Made by a program: the position numbers and the translations under genes. A stretch of 64,000 bases of DNA from Bradyrhizobium erythrophlei (GTDB lineage Bacteria; Pseudomonadota; Alphaproteobacteria; Rhizobiales; Xanthobacteraceae), in assembly GCF_900129505.1 (NCBI RefSeq), contig NZ_LT670818.1, positions 6,729,001-6,793,000 of the forward strand, in the 5' to 3' direction. The notes under the pieces are model-generated. The model worked only from the letters and a program-made list of their open reading frames with translations, did not search any database and was not told the origin of the DNA. How positions within the stretch are numbered: position 1 is the first letter of the stretch; each line of letters begins with the position of its first letter. This document shows, piece after piece, positions 17,037-24,529 of the stretch.

Positions 17037-17132
17037 TTAGGCAATTACGAGAGCCACCAGGCCAGTGCAAAGAAGGACAAGACCCGCAACGGTCACAGCG
17101 AGGAAGCTGTAAGAAGCAAATTCATCACGCAT
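17037..17132 (-). CDS. Tiny single-membrane-span protein (31 aa)
   Basis: A 31-aa frame: MRDEFASYSFLAV followed by a hydrophobic run (VAGLVLLCTGLVALVIA), so one transmembrane helix makes up most of the protein. AGGTGA lies seven bases before the ATG. It starts six bases after the stop of another one-span micro-protein on the same strand. Function unknown. Confidence 0.5.
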   Translation of the reverse strand: MRDEFASYSFLAVTVAGLVLLCTGLVALVIA

Positions 17133-17138
17133 GGTACA

Positions 17139-17297
17139 TCACCTATCGTGCGCCCCTGCTCGAACGGAATAACTGTCCCGTCGCACAGTCAAAAGGATTC
17201 GCTTCCGACGTTCATTTGCGCGATACGCGTCAACCGCATGAGCAAGAAATACGCTGGCGCTAAACAAACCGAGAATTGCAGCAACTGCTTCAATCAT
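17139..17297 (-). CDS. Small single-membrane-span protein (52 aa)
   Basis: A 52-aa frame beginning MIEAVAAILGLFSASVFLAH, a membrane-spanning helix, followed by DAYRANERRKRILL, a basic cytoplasmic-type tail. This is a familiar small Bradyrhizobium hypothetical. The ATG at 17297 is preferred. It probably forms an operon with the 31-aa protein just downstream. Confidence 0.6.
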   Translation of the reverse strand: MIEAVAAILGLFSASVFLAHAVDAYRANERRKRILLTVRRDSYSVRAGAHDR

Positions 17298-17338
17298 TTG
17301 ACGCACCCTAATCGGCCCTTGTTTCACGGCCGCTCATT

Positions 17339-17370
17339 GACGGCCTCAGCTGGGGGGAGCTGAGGCCGTC
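17339..17370. terminator. Strong perfect hairpin
   Basis: GACGGCCTCAGCT pairs perfectly with AGCTGAGGCCGTC around GGGGGG. No long T-run follows, so it may be a factor-assisted terminator or another structural element. Confidence 0.5.
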
Positions 17371-17552
17371 GTGGGGTTGTGCCGAGGGGCTGATGAAACG
17401 GCACGATTTTGATGTGGGTTTGTGATCGGCCTCCGCCAATTAACTTTTGTGTTAGTGTGGCGTTTTCGATTCCGGGAGCGGTTCGCCGGCCTCAGGCCAG
17501 TGCCGGCAAGGGAGCGGGCGAGCCCTGCGCTGGCGCCGATCGCCGTAACGAA

Positions 17553-17580
17553 AGAGGCCGCCTGTTGGAGGACGGCCTCT
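17553..17580. terminator. Hairpin
   Basis: AGAGGCCG pairs with CGGCCTCT around a 12-base loop. There is no T-run. It could be a terminator or part of the repeat system. Confidence 0.35.
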
Positions 17581-17713
17581 CGTCAGGCTAGGGGCTGGTC
17601 AGCCCAACTACCGTAACAGCGCCCCCGGGCAGGAGGGCCGCTCGGTATTAGCCATACTATACGAGCCTTGAGTTTTGTCGGTCCGGTCTCCGACCCGGCC
17701 TGAAATGGTTTCA

Positions 17714-17898
17714 CGGAACGAGAGGCGAGTCCGCCCGTGCGCTGGCGCCGATCGACCGGCACCAGACAGCCCGCAGTAGCCGGACTCACCAGCGACTCTC
17801 TAAAGCCCGGCGAACGGCCTTCGCAAGTTCTGGTAGTCACGTTGATTGTGGCAGACTTACTGACTGGAAAACGTGCGAGCCGGGCGCATATTGGGGGC
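17714..17898 (+). repeat. Dispersed intergenic repeat, copy B
   Basis: Shares with copy A the blocks GCGCTGGCGCCG, GACTCACCAGCGACTCTCT, GTTCTGGTAGT, GTGGCAGACTTAC, ACTGGAAAACG and GGCGCATATT, ending just before ATG 17899. Its first 70 bases also match copy C (18158-18228). Confidence 0.6.
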
Positions 17899-18093
17899 AT
17901 GGATCAAATTCTGCCCCCAGAGCTAAATGATTTGGAAATTGAGGCCCTGCGGCAGCTCGCGGTGCATCCGACCACCCATCACGTTCCGCCCCGCATTCAA
18001 TCCCGGCTCAAGGATATCGGCTACGCGAAGGAAGTCTTGGGTGGCCTCGTCCTGACCAAGGACGGCCGGCGGCGGATTTCGGAAGGCAAATGA
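17899..18093 (+). CDS. Small hypothetical protein
   Basis: A 64-aa frame: MDQILPPELNDLEIEALRQL, then a winged-helix-like pattern (RIQSRLKDIGYAKEVLGGLV) and a C-terminal LTKDGRRRISEGK. The layout, a helix followed by 'L-T-x-x-G-R', resembles short wing/helix DNA-binding modules and is seen in other small rhizobial hypotheticals. It begins immediately after repeat copy B. Function unknown. Confidence 0.6.
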   Translation: MDQILPPELNDLEIEALRQLAVHPTTHHVPPRIQSRLKDIGYAKEVLGGLVLTKDGRRRISEGK

Positions 18094-18588
18094 CGCAAGC
18101 ATCCCCCAATCCGGGCTCACCAGCGGCCTTCGTAGCGGTTCACCAAAAATGGCTTGACGGAACGCAGGGCGAATCCGCCCATGGGCTGGCGCCGATCGGC
18201 TGGGACAGGACAGCCCGCAAGCCGGACCCGCACTGGCGGGCATTTCCCATAGCTGTTCAAATCGTTTTCTAAGGCGCCTTGGGACCTGTTGCAGCTTTGC
18301 CTGCCAAACATCCGGCCAATAGCCCAAACGCACGAGCGGGGCGCGCTGAGTCATCTAGGGCCTATTCGAGATCGGGGTCGCGGGCAGCTGCGGCTACCCC
18401 GCCTTCTGGCTGGCCGCGACCTTGCGGCATTTCTTTCGCAGATTGCGAAAGTATTCGTTCGGTTATCTTGATCCACTCTGCGATATTGTCATCGCGCTCC
18501 AACTTCTCGCGGTGCGAATCCGCTGCGGGATCGCCATTTGGACGTTTCAGGTTTGTAGATCGCCGGGAAAAACGTCGGTCTTGCGGCC
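18094..18588. other. Gene-free stretch with partial repeats
   Basis: About 495 bases with no supported gene. It includes repeat copy C (18158-18228) and a shorter motif (CCCAAACGCACGAGCGG ... CTGAGTCA, 18325-18355) that recurs loosely at 19121-19150. Confidence 0.45.
18158..18228 (+). repeat. Dispersed intergenic repeat, partial copy C
   Basis: Matches the first 70 bases of copy B (CGGAACG, GCGA-TCCGCCC, GCTGGCGCCGATCG, GACAGCCCGCA, GCCGGAC) but lacks the later blocks, and no ORF follows. Confidence 0.5.
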
Positions 18589-18955
18589 TCATTTTGGGCA
18601 GTGGTATTGGAGCGCAAGGGCTGCCGCGACGGAGATGTTCGCCGACTCCGAAAAGAACTGCTTCGCCTGCGCTGGTGGTGAACCCTGCTTGTTTGACACT
18701 TGAGCGATCTCTCTCAATTTTCTCACAAAAACCGAAACCGCTTCTTCGCCAGTAAGACTCCCAGGAAGGCAGAGCGTGTCGCTCATTTCTGCATGCAACT
18801 GAGCCCCATGAACGAAGCCCGTGATGTAGATACAGCCTGTCTTTTGGACCTGATTTTCGCTCAAGCAATATTCTAACAGATCGCGACCACTATTGCTAAA
18901 CTGCAATCAAGACGGCTATCACCGCGAATATTTTCCCTGCACGCGATGCGCCCAT
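18589..18955 (-). pseudogene. Frameshifted secreted Rap1a/Tai-like protein
   Basis: An intact reading of about 122 residues is recovered only by removing one base near 18899. Frame 1 (ATG 18955) encodes a signal peptide, MGASRAGKIFAVIAVLIAV, then hits TAG. The next frame then gives SNSGRDLLEYCLSENQ and the rest. The mature part has the Rap1a-like pattern: a Cys, GYxxG-like ITGFVHGAQLHAE, LCLPGSLTGEEAV, and a C-terminal ALALQYHCP. Rap1a/Tai proteins are periplasmic immunity-like or small secreted proteins. Deleting one T in GTTTAGC restores the frame. A sequencing error cannot be excluded. Confidence 0.6.
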
Positions 18956-19746
18956 TGCCATTCCTTGCGGAACAAAGAAAAGTCCTTTTTAGCACCCTCT
19001 CGTTCCGCGTCCACCCGTGAGACCAGATCGACAGTCCCAACAGCACCGCCCCTCCGCGAAGCCGTTAGCGAGTCAGGGGCTCGTTATTCTCGCTCCGACC
19101 TGGCCTGTGCGGGAAATAGACCAAAACGCACCAGCGGCCATTTCTGAGTCACCGAAGGGCACCGTGGGTTTGGAGGACAGTCTGGGATTCGAACTACAGT
19201 CGGCCCGCTAGGGTTTGCCACCGCCGCAAAAACATCAAACAATTCAGCGGTACACTACGGGCCAAGGTTTGCCAGTCCGCTGGAAATTACCCAACGAAAT
19301 CAACAAACGAGCAAATCCCACCCCTTCCGCCAAAAATATCAAATAAACTACTGAAAACACGAGATTTTTGTTTCGCGTCGATCCGAAATGTACAAAGAAC
19401 AATTAGCCGCGGCGCCCTCCTCGTCCTGATTGCCGTTGCCGCGATTGCCGCACTTGTTCTGATCGGAATGTGGTCGGTCGTCGATCATGATGACCCGGCA
19501 GCGAAATGCTCGCTACGTTTCGCAATCTTGCGGGATTGTGTTTGGCCCCTAAGGAAACGGCCCCAGCGCGATGGGGCGCGCCGGAGCCGCCAACCTAGGT
19601 TTGCTTCCGGGGGGCTGGGGGGCACGAAGCCCGGAAGCCTAGAGTCGACTCCTTCGCGGCGGGATTAGTTCCAGAAGAACCCGCCTGCCACGATCGGCAG
19701 ACAGGCGGGGGCCGCGAATGTCAGGCGACGATGGGGATCAGCCAAA
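18956..19746. other. Gene-free stretch with decayed features
   Basis: About 790 bases with no confident gene. A frame around 19390-19560 encodes a hydrophobic helix (GALLVLIAVAAIAALVLIG) without a start codon and may be a frameshifted micro-protein. The segment GGGATTCGAAC near 19184-19194 resembles a tRNA T-loop read on the minus strand, but no tRNA folds. A GC-rich hairpin lies at 19680-19709. Confidence 0.4.
19680..19709. terminator. Hairpin, possible terminator
   Basis: CCCGCCTG pairs with CAGGCGGG around a 14-base loop. No T-run follows on either strand. Confidence 0.4.
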
Positions 19747-19896
19747 TTGATCGCACAGCTGCTCGGCCGGCTCGCGCCCGACGATAAGGTACGGGTCGCG
19801 AAGCTGGTAACAGCGGTCGACTTGGATTTGGATATGCTAAATCTGAAGCGAAATATCTTCGAATTGGTCGGAGGAATTCAAGAAGCCAATGCCTAG
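19747..19896 (+). CDS. Very small hypothetical protein, possibly degraded
   Basis: A 49-aa frame (TTG start) with IAQLLGRLAPDDKVRVAKLV and a C-terminal DMLNLKRNIFELVGG segment. It looks like genuine helical coding sequence. An upstream ATG at 19719 opens a different frame (MSGDDGDQP), so one lost or gained base may have disrupted a longer start. Function unknown. Confidence 0.35.
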   Translation: MIAQLLGRLAPDDKVRVAKLVTAVDLDLDMLNLKRNIFELVGGIQEANA

Positions 19897-19947
19897 AATC
19901 CCTTTTGGCCCTATTGCCTTGTTGTTCGACCGGTGCTTGGGCCGCTC

Positions 19948-20346
19948 TTACTTAGCTAATTTGCCGCTGGGAGGCTCGCCGTCTGCCAAGAACTTCAGCG
20001 TTGTTTGTGCCCGCCAAAACTGACCCGCGCTATCCCGAAATGCTTCGGCGCTCGTTTTCAGGTCACCGAGAGAGGTGCCTGTCGCCGCAGTCAGGGCAAC
20101 TTCTATCTTTACAACAAACCCAAATATTGCTTCGACGAAATCGAGCAGGTGGTGACCCCAAAGCTCGTCTGTGGGCTCCTTCCAGGGAATGAGACTGTGC
20201 GCGATCTGCATGTTGCGCAGGCCAAATAGCGACTTTACGAGATCGTATTCGCCATATGCCGCGTTCATCTTGACTCCCGCGAATTCAGCGTAGAGGCCAT
20301 CGATCGCTTTTGCGTCGAGCAACGCCCCATCTTTGATCAGCTTCAC
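19948..20346 (-). CDS. HEPN/AbiU2-like protein, C-terminal part
   Basis: A 132-aa frame starting at GTG 20346, which overlaps the stop of the 105-aa upstream frame (GTGA). It contains SLFGLRNMQIAHSLIPW, an R-x5-H arrangement near the HEPN RxxxxxH motif, and a helical pattern like AbiU2-type HEPN proteins. A single continuous protein would include both halves. So this may be the second half of a frameshifted gene or a translationally coupled subunit. AbiU2 relatives are linked to phage exclusion or toxin-antitoxin systems; activity here is inference. Confidence 0.55.
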   Translation of the reverse strand: MKLIKDGALLDAKAIDGLYAEFAGVKMNAAYGEYDLVKSLFGLRNMQIAHSLIPWKEPTDELWGHHLLDFVEAIFGFVVKIEVALTAATGTSLGDLKTSAEAFRDSAGQFWRAQTTLKFLADGEPPSGKLAK

Positions 20347-20660
20347 AGGCTAGCAATTGACGCGGTTACTCCCATCTTGCCCCCCTCGTTGGGATTCTCG
20401 AGAAGGCGACACATTGCCAGCGCGAGACAACGCGTGAGTGTTCGCCTGAGCAGAATGGCAACGTCGTAAAGATATTTGGTTTTCACCTCATTGGGTACAT
20501 TGCCCACCACCGGTATAGCCAAATGAGCAGTGACTCGCGCCTCAAATGCGTCGTCATAGACCAGCTGTCGGCATTCTCGAAATCTCTGGTTCATCTGGCG
20601 CCGTTCGACGAAAGCTAAAAAATGAGAATGAGCCTTCTCGCTCTCAAAGTGGAAGGACAT
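20343..20660 (-). CDS. HEPN/AbiU2-like protein, N-terminal part
   Basis: A 105-aa frame starting MSFHFESEKAHSHFLAFVER. It continues with an all-helical sequence including TKYLYDVAILLRRTLTRCLA and ends ASIASL, followed by TGA. The next frame continues KLIKDGALL without an obvious break in protein character, so the pair looks like one gene split by a one-base shift. Upstream sequence in the same frame (to 20840) does not look coding. If coupled rather than broken, the two products would form one HEPN-type unit. Confidence 0.55.
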   Translation of the reverse strand: MSFHFESEKAHSHFLAFVERRQMNQRFRECRQLVYDDAFEARVTAHLAIPVVGNVPNEVKTKYLYDVAILLRRTLTRCLALAMCRLLENPNEGGKMGVTASIASL

Positions 20661-21077
20661 ACAGCCGCCGTGAAATTTCCACGAACCGGTCGGACCATTG
20701 GTGCCGGTCCGATAGGCTCGCGGAATCGTGCGGTAATTGGTCACACAGGATCGGGTGCTATCGCCACAACCTGGGCGCGATTTCGTGTTAGCGCAGCCAA
20801 ATGGAACCCATCCGGTCAGTGGCTTTGATTGCGCTTCCATACCTTATCGGCTTCGCAGCGGGGTATGCTGTTCGGGCTGCAATTTCAGCGGCAAGGCGAC
20901 GAAGAGCGCAGCGATGGACCTTAAATCGTTAGGGGGCCCAATACACCACCATTTCTCGCGGGAGCCACTTACTCAACCGGGGCGAGAGGTGCGGCGCCGC
21001 AAGCAGCGTCGAGGTTGGACCTCTGCATTCCCGGTCTGCTACCAAGAAGCAAAGCTAGACATTCAGCGGAAAAATTT
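20661..21077. other. Intergenic region upstream of the UspA gene
   Basis: About 415 bases between two oppositely oriented genes. No gene or clear hairpin is seen; it presumably holds promoters for both. Confidence 0.4.
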
Positions 21078-21584
21078 ATGAGCACCGCGTATCGCATCCT
21101 AGTGGCAATCGACTTGAAACCCGGAACTGACCGCTTGCTTGCGGAAGCACAGCGCTATGCCAAAGCGCTCGATGCAATCGTCGACATTATTCACGTTGCC
21201 GACCCCGATCCGGATTTTGTCGGTTATATCAAGAGCGCGCAACCGGCGGAAACTGGTGGCCACGCGCCGATAAATTACGACCAAACGTTGCGGGACGACC
21301 GAGCAAAACAATTTCGTTTGGAACATCAGCAAGCCCAAGCTGTTGCCGATCAAATGCGCGCTGCTGGCATTCGAGTGGACCAGGCGCTGACGGTTCAGGG
21401 GCCAACTCTAGAAACGATCATGGAAGAGGCGCGCAAATTTGGTGCGGATTTGCTTATCCTCGGCTCCCATCAGCACGGCGCCCTCTATCGCCTCTGGTAT
21501 GGAGATATTGCAATCGACGCCGCTAAGGAGGCGCCGTGCGCGCTACTTGTGGTGCCAATTGTAACCGATGTCGCCGCCGCCTGA
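21078..21584 (+). CDS. Universal stress protein (UspA family)
   Basis: A 168-aa single UspA domain. It opens YRILVAIDL, the usual first strand with the conserved Asp, includes VDIIHVADPDPDFVG, and ends APCALLVVPIV. The nucleotide loop reads LILGSHQHGALYRLWYGDIA, so the usual final G-S of the ATP-binding G-x2-G-x9-G-S/T motif is G-D here, and ATP binding may be altered. The ATG at 21078 is chosen over an upstream in-frame start. It stands alone. General stress function is family knowledge; a specific trigger is not visible. Confidence 0.88.
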   Translation: MSTAYRILVAIDLKPGTDRLLAEAQRYAKALDAIVDIIHVADPDPDFVGYIKSAQPAETGGHAPINYDQTLRDDRAKQFRLEHQQAQAVADQMRAAGIRVDQALTVQGPTLETIMEEARKFGADLLILGSHQHGALYRLWYGDIAIDAAKEAPCALLVVPIVTDVAAA

Positions 21585-21817
21585 TCCTAAGGTGGCAGTA
21601 CAGGAACCGGCAGCCGAGACGATCTGATACTGCACCATGAAATTGTTGAAGGTGAAGGGGAGCGCGCTTCCGCGAACCCGCTCCCAGCGGTGGGGCCCGA
21701 ACCGGTGGTTACCTCAATCGCAACGAAGAAATCATTGGCGTTTGATGTCATGATAATCGGATCGCCACTGGCTGCGACATTCGGCACTGAGGTGTTCGGA
21801 TCAAACGGGCTCAATAT
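21585..21817. other. Short gene-free stretch beside the recombinase fragment
   Basis: About 230 bases. A minus-strand frame (around 21640-21814, SPFDPNTSVPNVAASGDPII) looks protein-like but matches nothing I know and lacks a start signal. It may be part of the mobile-element debris. Confidence 0.3.
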
Positions 21818-22000
21818 TCACACCCGATTTTCGCGCTGGCGCTGCTCGGCAGCCACGATACGGTAACCGATCGGCGGCAGCGAGCCGTTCCAAAAACCCT
21901 GCCGTGCATTCTCCTTCAAGGCCCGCAGCAGATGCTTGGCGTTCTCCTTGGATTGGTACTCGTCGAACAGCGCCATGATCTGGCGCATCATCACGTGCAT
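21818..22000 (-). pseudogene. Serine recombinase (resolvase/invertase) fragment
   Basis: A 60-aa piece reading MRQIMALFDEYQSKENAKHL and then ENARQGFWNGSLPPIGYRIV. This is characteristic of the segment between the catalytic domain and the recombinase domain of large serine recombinases. The catalytic N-terminus and the rest of the C-terminus are missing. It abuts the truncated metallo-beta-lactamase gene and is strong evidence for a past mobile-element insertion here. Confidence 0.75.
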
Positions 22001-22251
22001 ATGATCGCGCCGCTACGCACCACGACCACGTTTAGCGCCCACTCGAGCACGTCCGGCGGCAGGAACATGTCGTTCAGCCAGGCCGCCCGGACGGCCGGGT
22101 CGGCGTTGTGGGCCAACATCGCGCCTGGCAGCGATAGCACCCCATCGCTGACCACCAGCACGTCAATCTCGCCGACCCGCAGCGCGTAGCGCGACGGAAC
22201 CAACTCGTCGGGCCCCGGTCTACCGGGGTGTGAGGTGTTGTCCAAGCTCAT
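21991..22251 (-). pseudogene. Truncated MBL-fold metallo-hydrolase, N-terminal part
   Basis: The frame starts MSLDNTSHPGRPGPDELVPS, with an AGGAG site before ATG 22251. It continues VGEIDVLVVSDGVLSLPGAM and ends near EWALNVVVVRSGAI. This is the N-terminal strand region of a metallo-beta-lactamase-fold hydrolase of about 280-300 aa. The HxHxDH metal site and everything after are missing, replaced by the recombinase fragment. The truncated product would be inactive. Confidence 0.75.
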
Positions 22252-22281
22252 GTTTGTCTCCTGCTGTGGTTGCCGTAACAA

Positions 22282-22671
22282 TCACTGTGCGGGCACGAGC
22301 GCCGGGGCGCCCTTGTCCTTGATCAAGAGCACCAGGAATTTCGCCGGCTGGGTGCCGCTTGCGTTCCGGTCGACGACATGAACATCATCAGGGCCTTCAT
22401 AGAAGGACTGTCCAGGTTTCAGTGTCACCTGTTGTCCACCCTTCAGCTGCATCACGACGGAGCCCTCCAGCACGTAAACAAACGCATGTGCGTTGTGTCG
22501 GTGGATAGCGCTCGACCCGCCGGGCGCATGCTCGACTGTGATCATCAGAGCTTCCCTGCCGGGATTCTCCGGAAGATCCTTAGACATGAGTGACGTGACC
22601 TTAGGCTCCTGAGCCACCGCTGTGCCGGTCATGAGGCACAGAAGAACCAACGCAACGAGTTTGATCGTCAT
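22282..22671 (-). CDS. Secreted cupin-domain protein
   Basis: A 129-aa protein with a signal peptide (MTIKLVALVLLCLMTGTAVA, cleavage after AVAQ). The mature part is a single cupin: motif 1 GGSSAIHRHNAHAFVYVLEG supplies His ligands, and motif 2 is LKPGQSFYEGPDDVHVVDRN. Small cupins with this layout bind a metal ion; the ligand or substrate is unknown. The ATG at 22671 puts the signal peptide at the start. It lies 65 bases after the NmrA-like gene on the same strand and is probably co-transcribed. Confidence 0.85.
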   Translation of the reverse strand: MTIKLVALVLLCLMTGTAVAQEPKVTSLMSKDLPENPGREALMITVEHAPGGSSAIHRHNAHAFVYVLEGSVVMQLKGGQQVTLKPGQSFYEGPDDVHVVDRNASGTQPAKFLVLLIKDKGAPALVPAQ

Positions 22672-22736
22672 AGTCGCCTCTTTCGTTCGTTGCCCGGGAC
22701 CCGCTCGGACAGACTGGGCGTACCTCCGATGCGGGA

Positions 22737-23489
22737 TCAGGCTGCTGCCTGTGAGCGGCGGAGCCATTCGTCGAAACCGATGCGGCCGAGGCGCGCCTCG
22801 CCCAACGGCACGAGCGAGTGCTCGTCAACCCGGCCGCCCCAGTATCGGGCCTCGGGATCGCTCACTACCTCGCGCGGGTCGCCGACCGCCTTCAGATAGC
22901 GGGCGACGATTTCGTTGAACGGCGCTCGTTCCGGGCCGGCGATCTCAACGATGCCATTGTGCGGCGGCGCGAGCGCCACATCGGCAACGCTGGCAGCAAC
23001 GTCGTCCGAAGCGATGGGCTGGAACCGGACGGGCGGGAGCCTGACCAGGTTTCCATCCGCACTTGAATCGGCGATGCCGCCGAGGAATTCCAGGAACTGG
23101 GTCGAGCGGACGATGGTGTATGGGATGCCGGAGGTCTTGATCAGTTTCTCTTGGGCGACCTTGGCGCGGAAATAGCCATTGTCTGTCCGATCGATTGCGA
23201 CGATAGAGAGCGCGACATGGTGTCGGACACCCGTTGCGGCCTCCGCCGCGAGAAGGTTGCGGCCGGAGGTCTCGAAGAATTCCAGCACCGCCTTGTCTTC
23301 AAATGAGGGCGAATTGGCGAGGTCGATCACGACCTGCGCGCCGGCCAGGGCCTGTCTGAGCCCCTCGCCGGTGATGGTGTTGACGCCGCTGTTGGGCGAG
23401 GCGGCGAGGACCTCGTGGCCACCCTGGCGCAGAATGGCGACGGTCTTCGAGCCGATCAGGCCGGTACCGCCGATCACAACGATCTTCAT
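22737..23489 (-). CDS. NmrA/SDR-like NAD(P)-binding oxidoreductase
   Basis: A 250-aa atypical SDR. The N-terminus is MKIVVIGGTGLIGSKTVAIL, a GGTGxIG nucleotide motif. Further features include VVIDLANSPSFEDKAVLEFF, HHVALSIVAIDR and IPYTIVRSTQFLEF, which together match NmrA/ycf39-type NAD(P)H-binding proteins that lack the classical YxxxK site. The role may be redox sensing or reduction of small molecules; the substrate is unknown. It is followed by the cupin gene, with which it probably forms an operon. Confidence 0.88.
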   Translation of the reverse strand: MKIVVIGGTGLIGSKTVAILRQGGHEVLAASPNSGVNTITGEGLRQALAGAQVVIDLANSPSFEDKAVLEFFETSGRNLLAAEAATGVRHHVALSIVAIDRTDNGYFRAKVAQEKLIKTSGIPYTIVRSTQFLEFLGGIADSSADGNLVRLPPVRFQPIASDDVAASVADVALAPPHNGIVEIAGPERAPFNEIVARYLKAVGDPREVVSDPEARYWGGRVDEHSLVPLGEARLGRIGFDEWLRRSQAAA

Positions 23490-24046
23490 GGTTGACCTCC
23501 CTTATCGATGGCTGGAGATCCTAGATGATTGGAGGTCCTTAAATGAGTTCGAGAAGACGGTTCGAATGCTGCTGAGACAAAATGTCGCCAGCATAATCAG
23601 CATAACATGCCGCGCGGCTTCTCAGACGTCGTCGACTGGTCAGCACTACTGATCGATTTGTGGAGGCACCTGTATGGCTCATGTCCGAGTTCGGTCATTC
23701 GCGTCGTTTTGGCGCCTTGCCTTCGACTTCCGGACCACACCCAGAAACGGACATGGCACCGATTTCTAGGATTGTTTGGCGCCCTGTCCATCGGGCCTCA
23801 TAGGGACGACCGCGACATCTGAAACGGCCCCCTTGTGGGCGCAGCGCCAGATCGTAGGCAGACGTATATTCTCCGGTTCCGGCGCGCTATGGGCTCCGGG
23901 ATCATAGGGCTACGGCGAAGCAATATTGCTCATCATCGTCGTTCGTGGCCCGCCACTCTTCAATGATTTCAATCGATTGAACACTCTCCCGGAGGGTGAA
24001 GATTACCGTGCGTTCCATTTGCGCAGAAACACCATCCGGCTAGGAA
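23490..24046. other. Gene-free stretch
   Basis: About 555 bases. The segment near the NmrA-like gene would carry its promoter. No reading frame on either strand looks coding, and no clear hairpin or repeat was recognised. Confidence 0.4.
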
Positions 24047-24256
24047 TCATCCTCGCAAGTCGAACTGAAAACGCAATCGGTTTGCGATTTCCTCAACGCG
24101 TCGTTGAAAGAAAATCTTATCACCGGGACACGAATTTACCGTTGGCTGCCACCCAAAGGCATGGTCGTTGCGAATGCTGATTTCGACTCCGTTAACGCCG
24201 AGCGCCGACACGATCATGTCGGATAGCTCTTGAGCGGTCCTAAGTTCCTTTGCCAT
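24047..24256 (-). CDS. Small hypothetical protein
   Basis: A 69-aa protein, MAKELRTAQELSDMIVSALG, followed by VNGVEISIRNDHAFGWQPTV and a basic FFQRRVEEIANRLR. It matches a common rhizobial small hypothetical in pattern; no function is known. It stands alone on the minus strand with about 270 gene-free bases upstream. Confidence 0.6.
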   Translation of the reverse strand: MAKELRTAQELSDMIVSALGVNGVEISIRNDHAFGWQPTVNSCPGDKIFFQRRVEEIANRLRFQFDLRG

Positions 24257-24529
24257 GGTTGCCTGCCGACCACCGGAGAACCCCCTCTATTCTGCGCCAA
24301 CAACGAGATTCTTGCCAACCCAAATCGGGAGGCTCCCAGGGCCGCATCCATCTCTATCTGGCCACCGTCTTGGACATCTACAGCTGCTATCGGAGGAAGA
24401 TCACTGCGCGCTTCACAGGATTGTCTCCCGACGGTGGGTCGCCCCCTGCACCTCCTCTCTGCCACCCCTTCGCCGCCACAATTGCGCGCCGCGATCGCCG
24501 TATTATGGTGACATCAGGACCGCGATGAG

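Larger units (their letters stand above)
17371..17898. other. Gene-free, repeat-rich stretch
   Basis: About 530 bases without a confident gene. It holds a partial repeat motif (GCTGGCGCCGATCG near 17530), a hairpin at 17553-17580 (AGAGGCCG/CGGCCTCT) and repeat copy B before the 64-aa ORF. Confidence 0.5.

Noticed and set aside
17339..17370. Perfect hairpin as a mobile-element end
   Set aside because: No second copy or flanking direct repeat was seen, so a terminator or structural role is simpler.
19171..19200. tRNA-like T-loop (GGGATTCGAAC on the + strand)
   Set aside because: The flanking bases do not form a T-stem, acceptor stem or anticodon arm, so it is at most a decayed fragment.
19390..19560. 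Frame encoding a hydrophobic helix (GALLVLIAVAAIAALVLIG)
   Set aside because: There is no start codon before the helix, and the only nearby ATG is in another frame. It may be a frameshifted micro-gene but is not supported.
21587..21814. 75-codon minus-strand frame beside the recombinase fragment
   Set aside because: No start signal, no recognised family and a low-complexity end; treated as debris.
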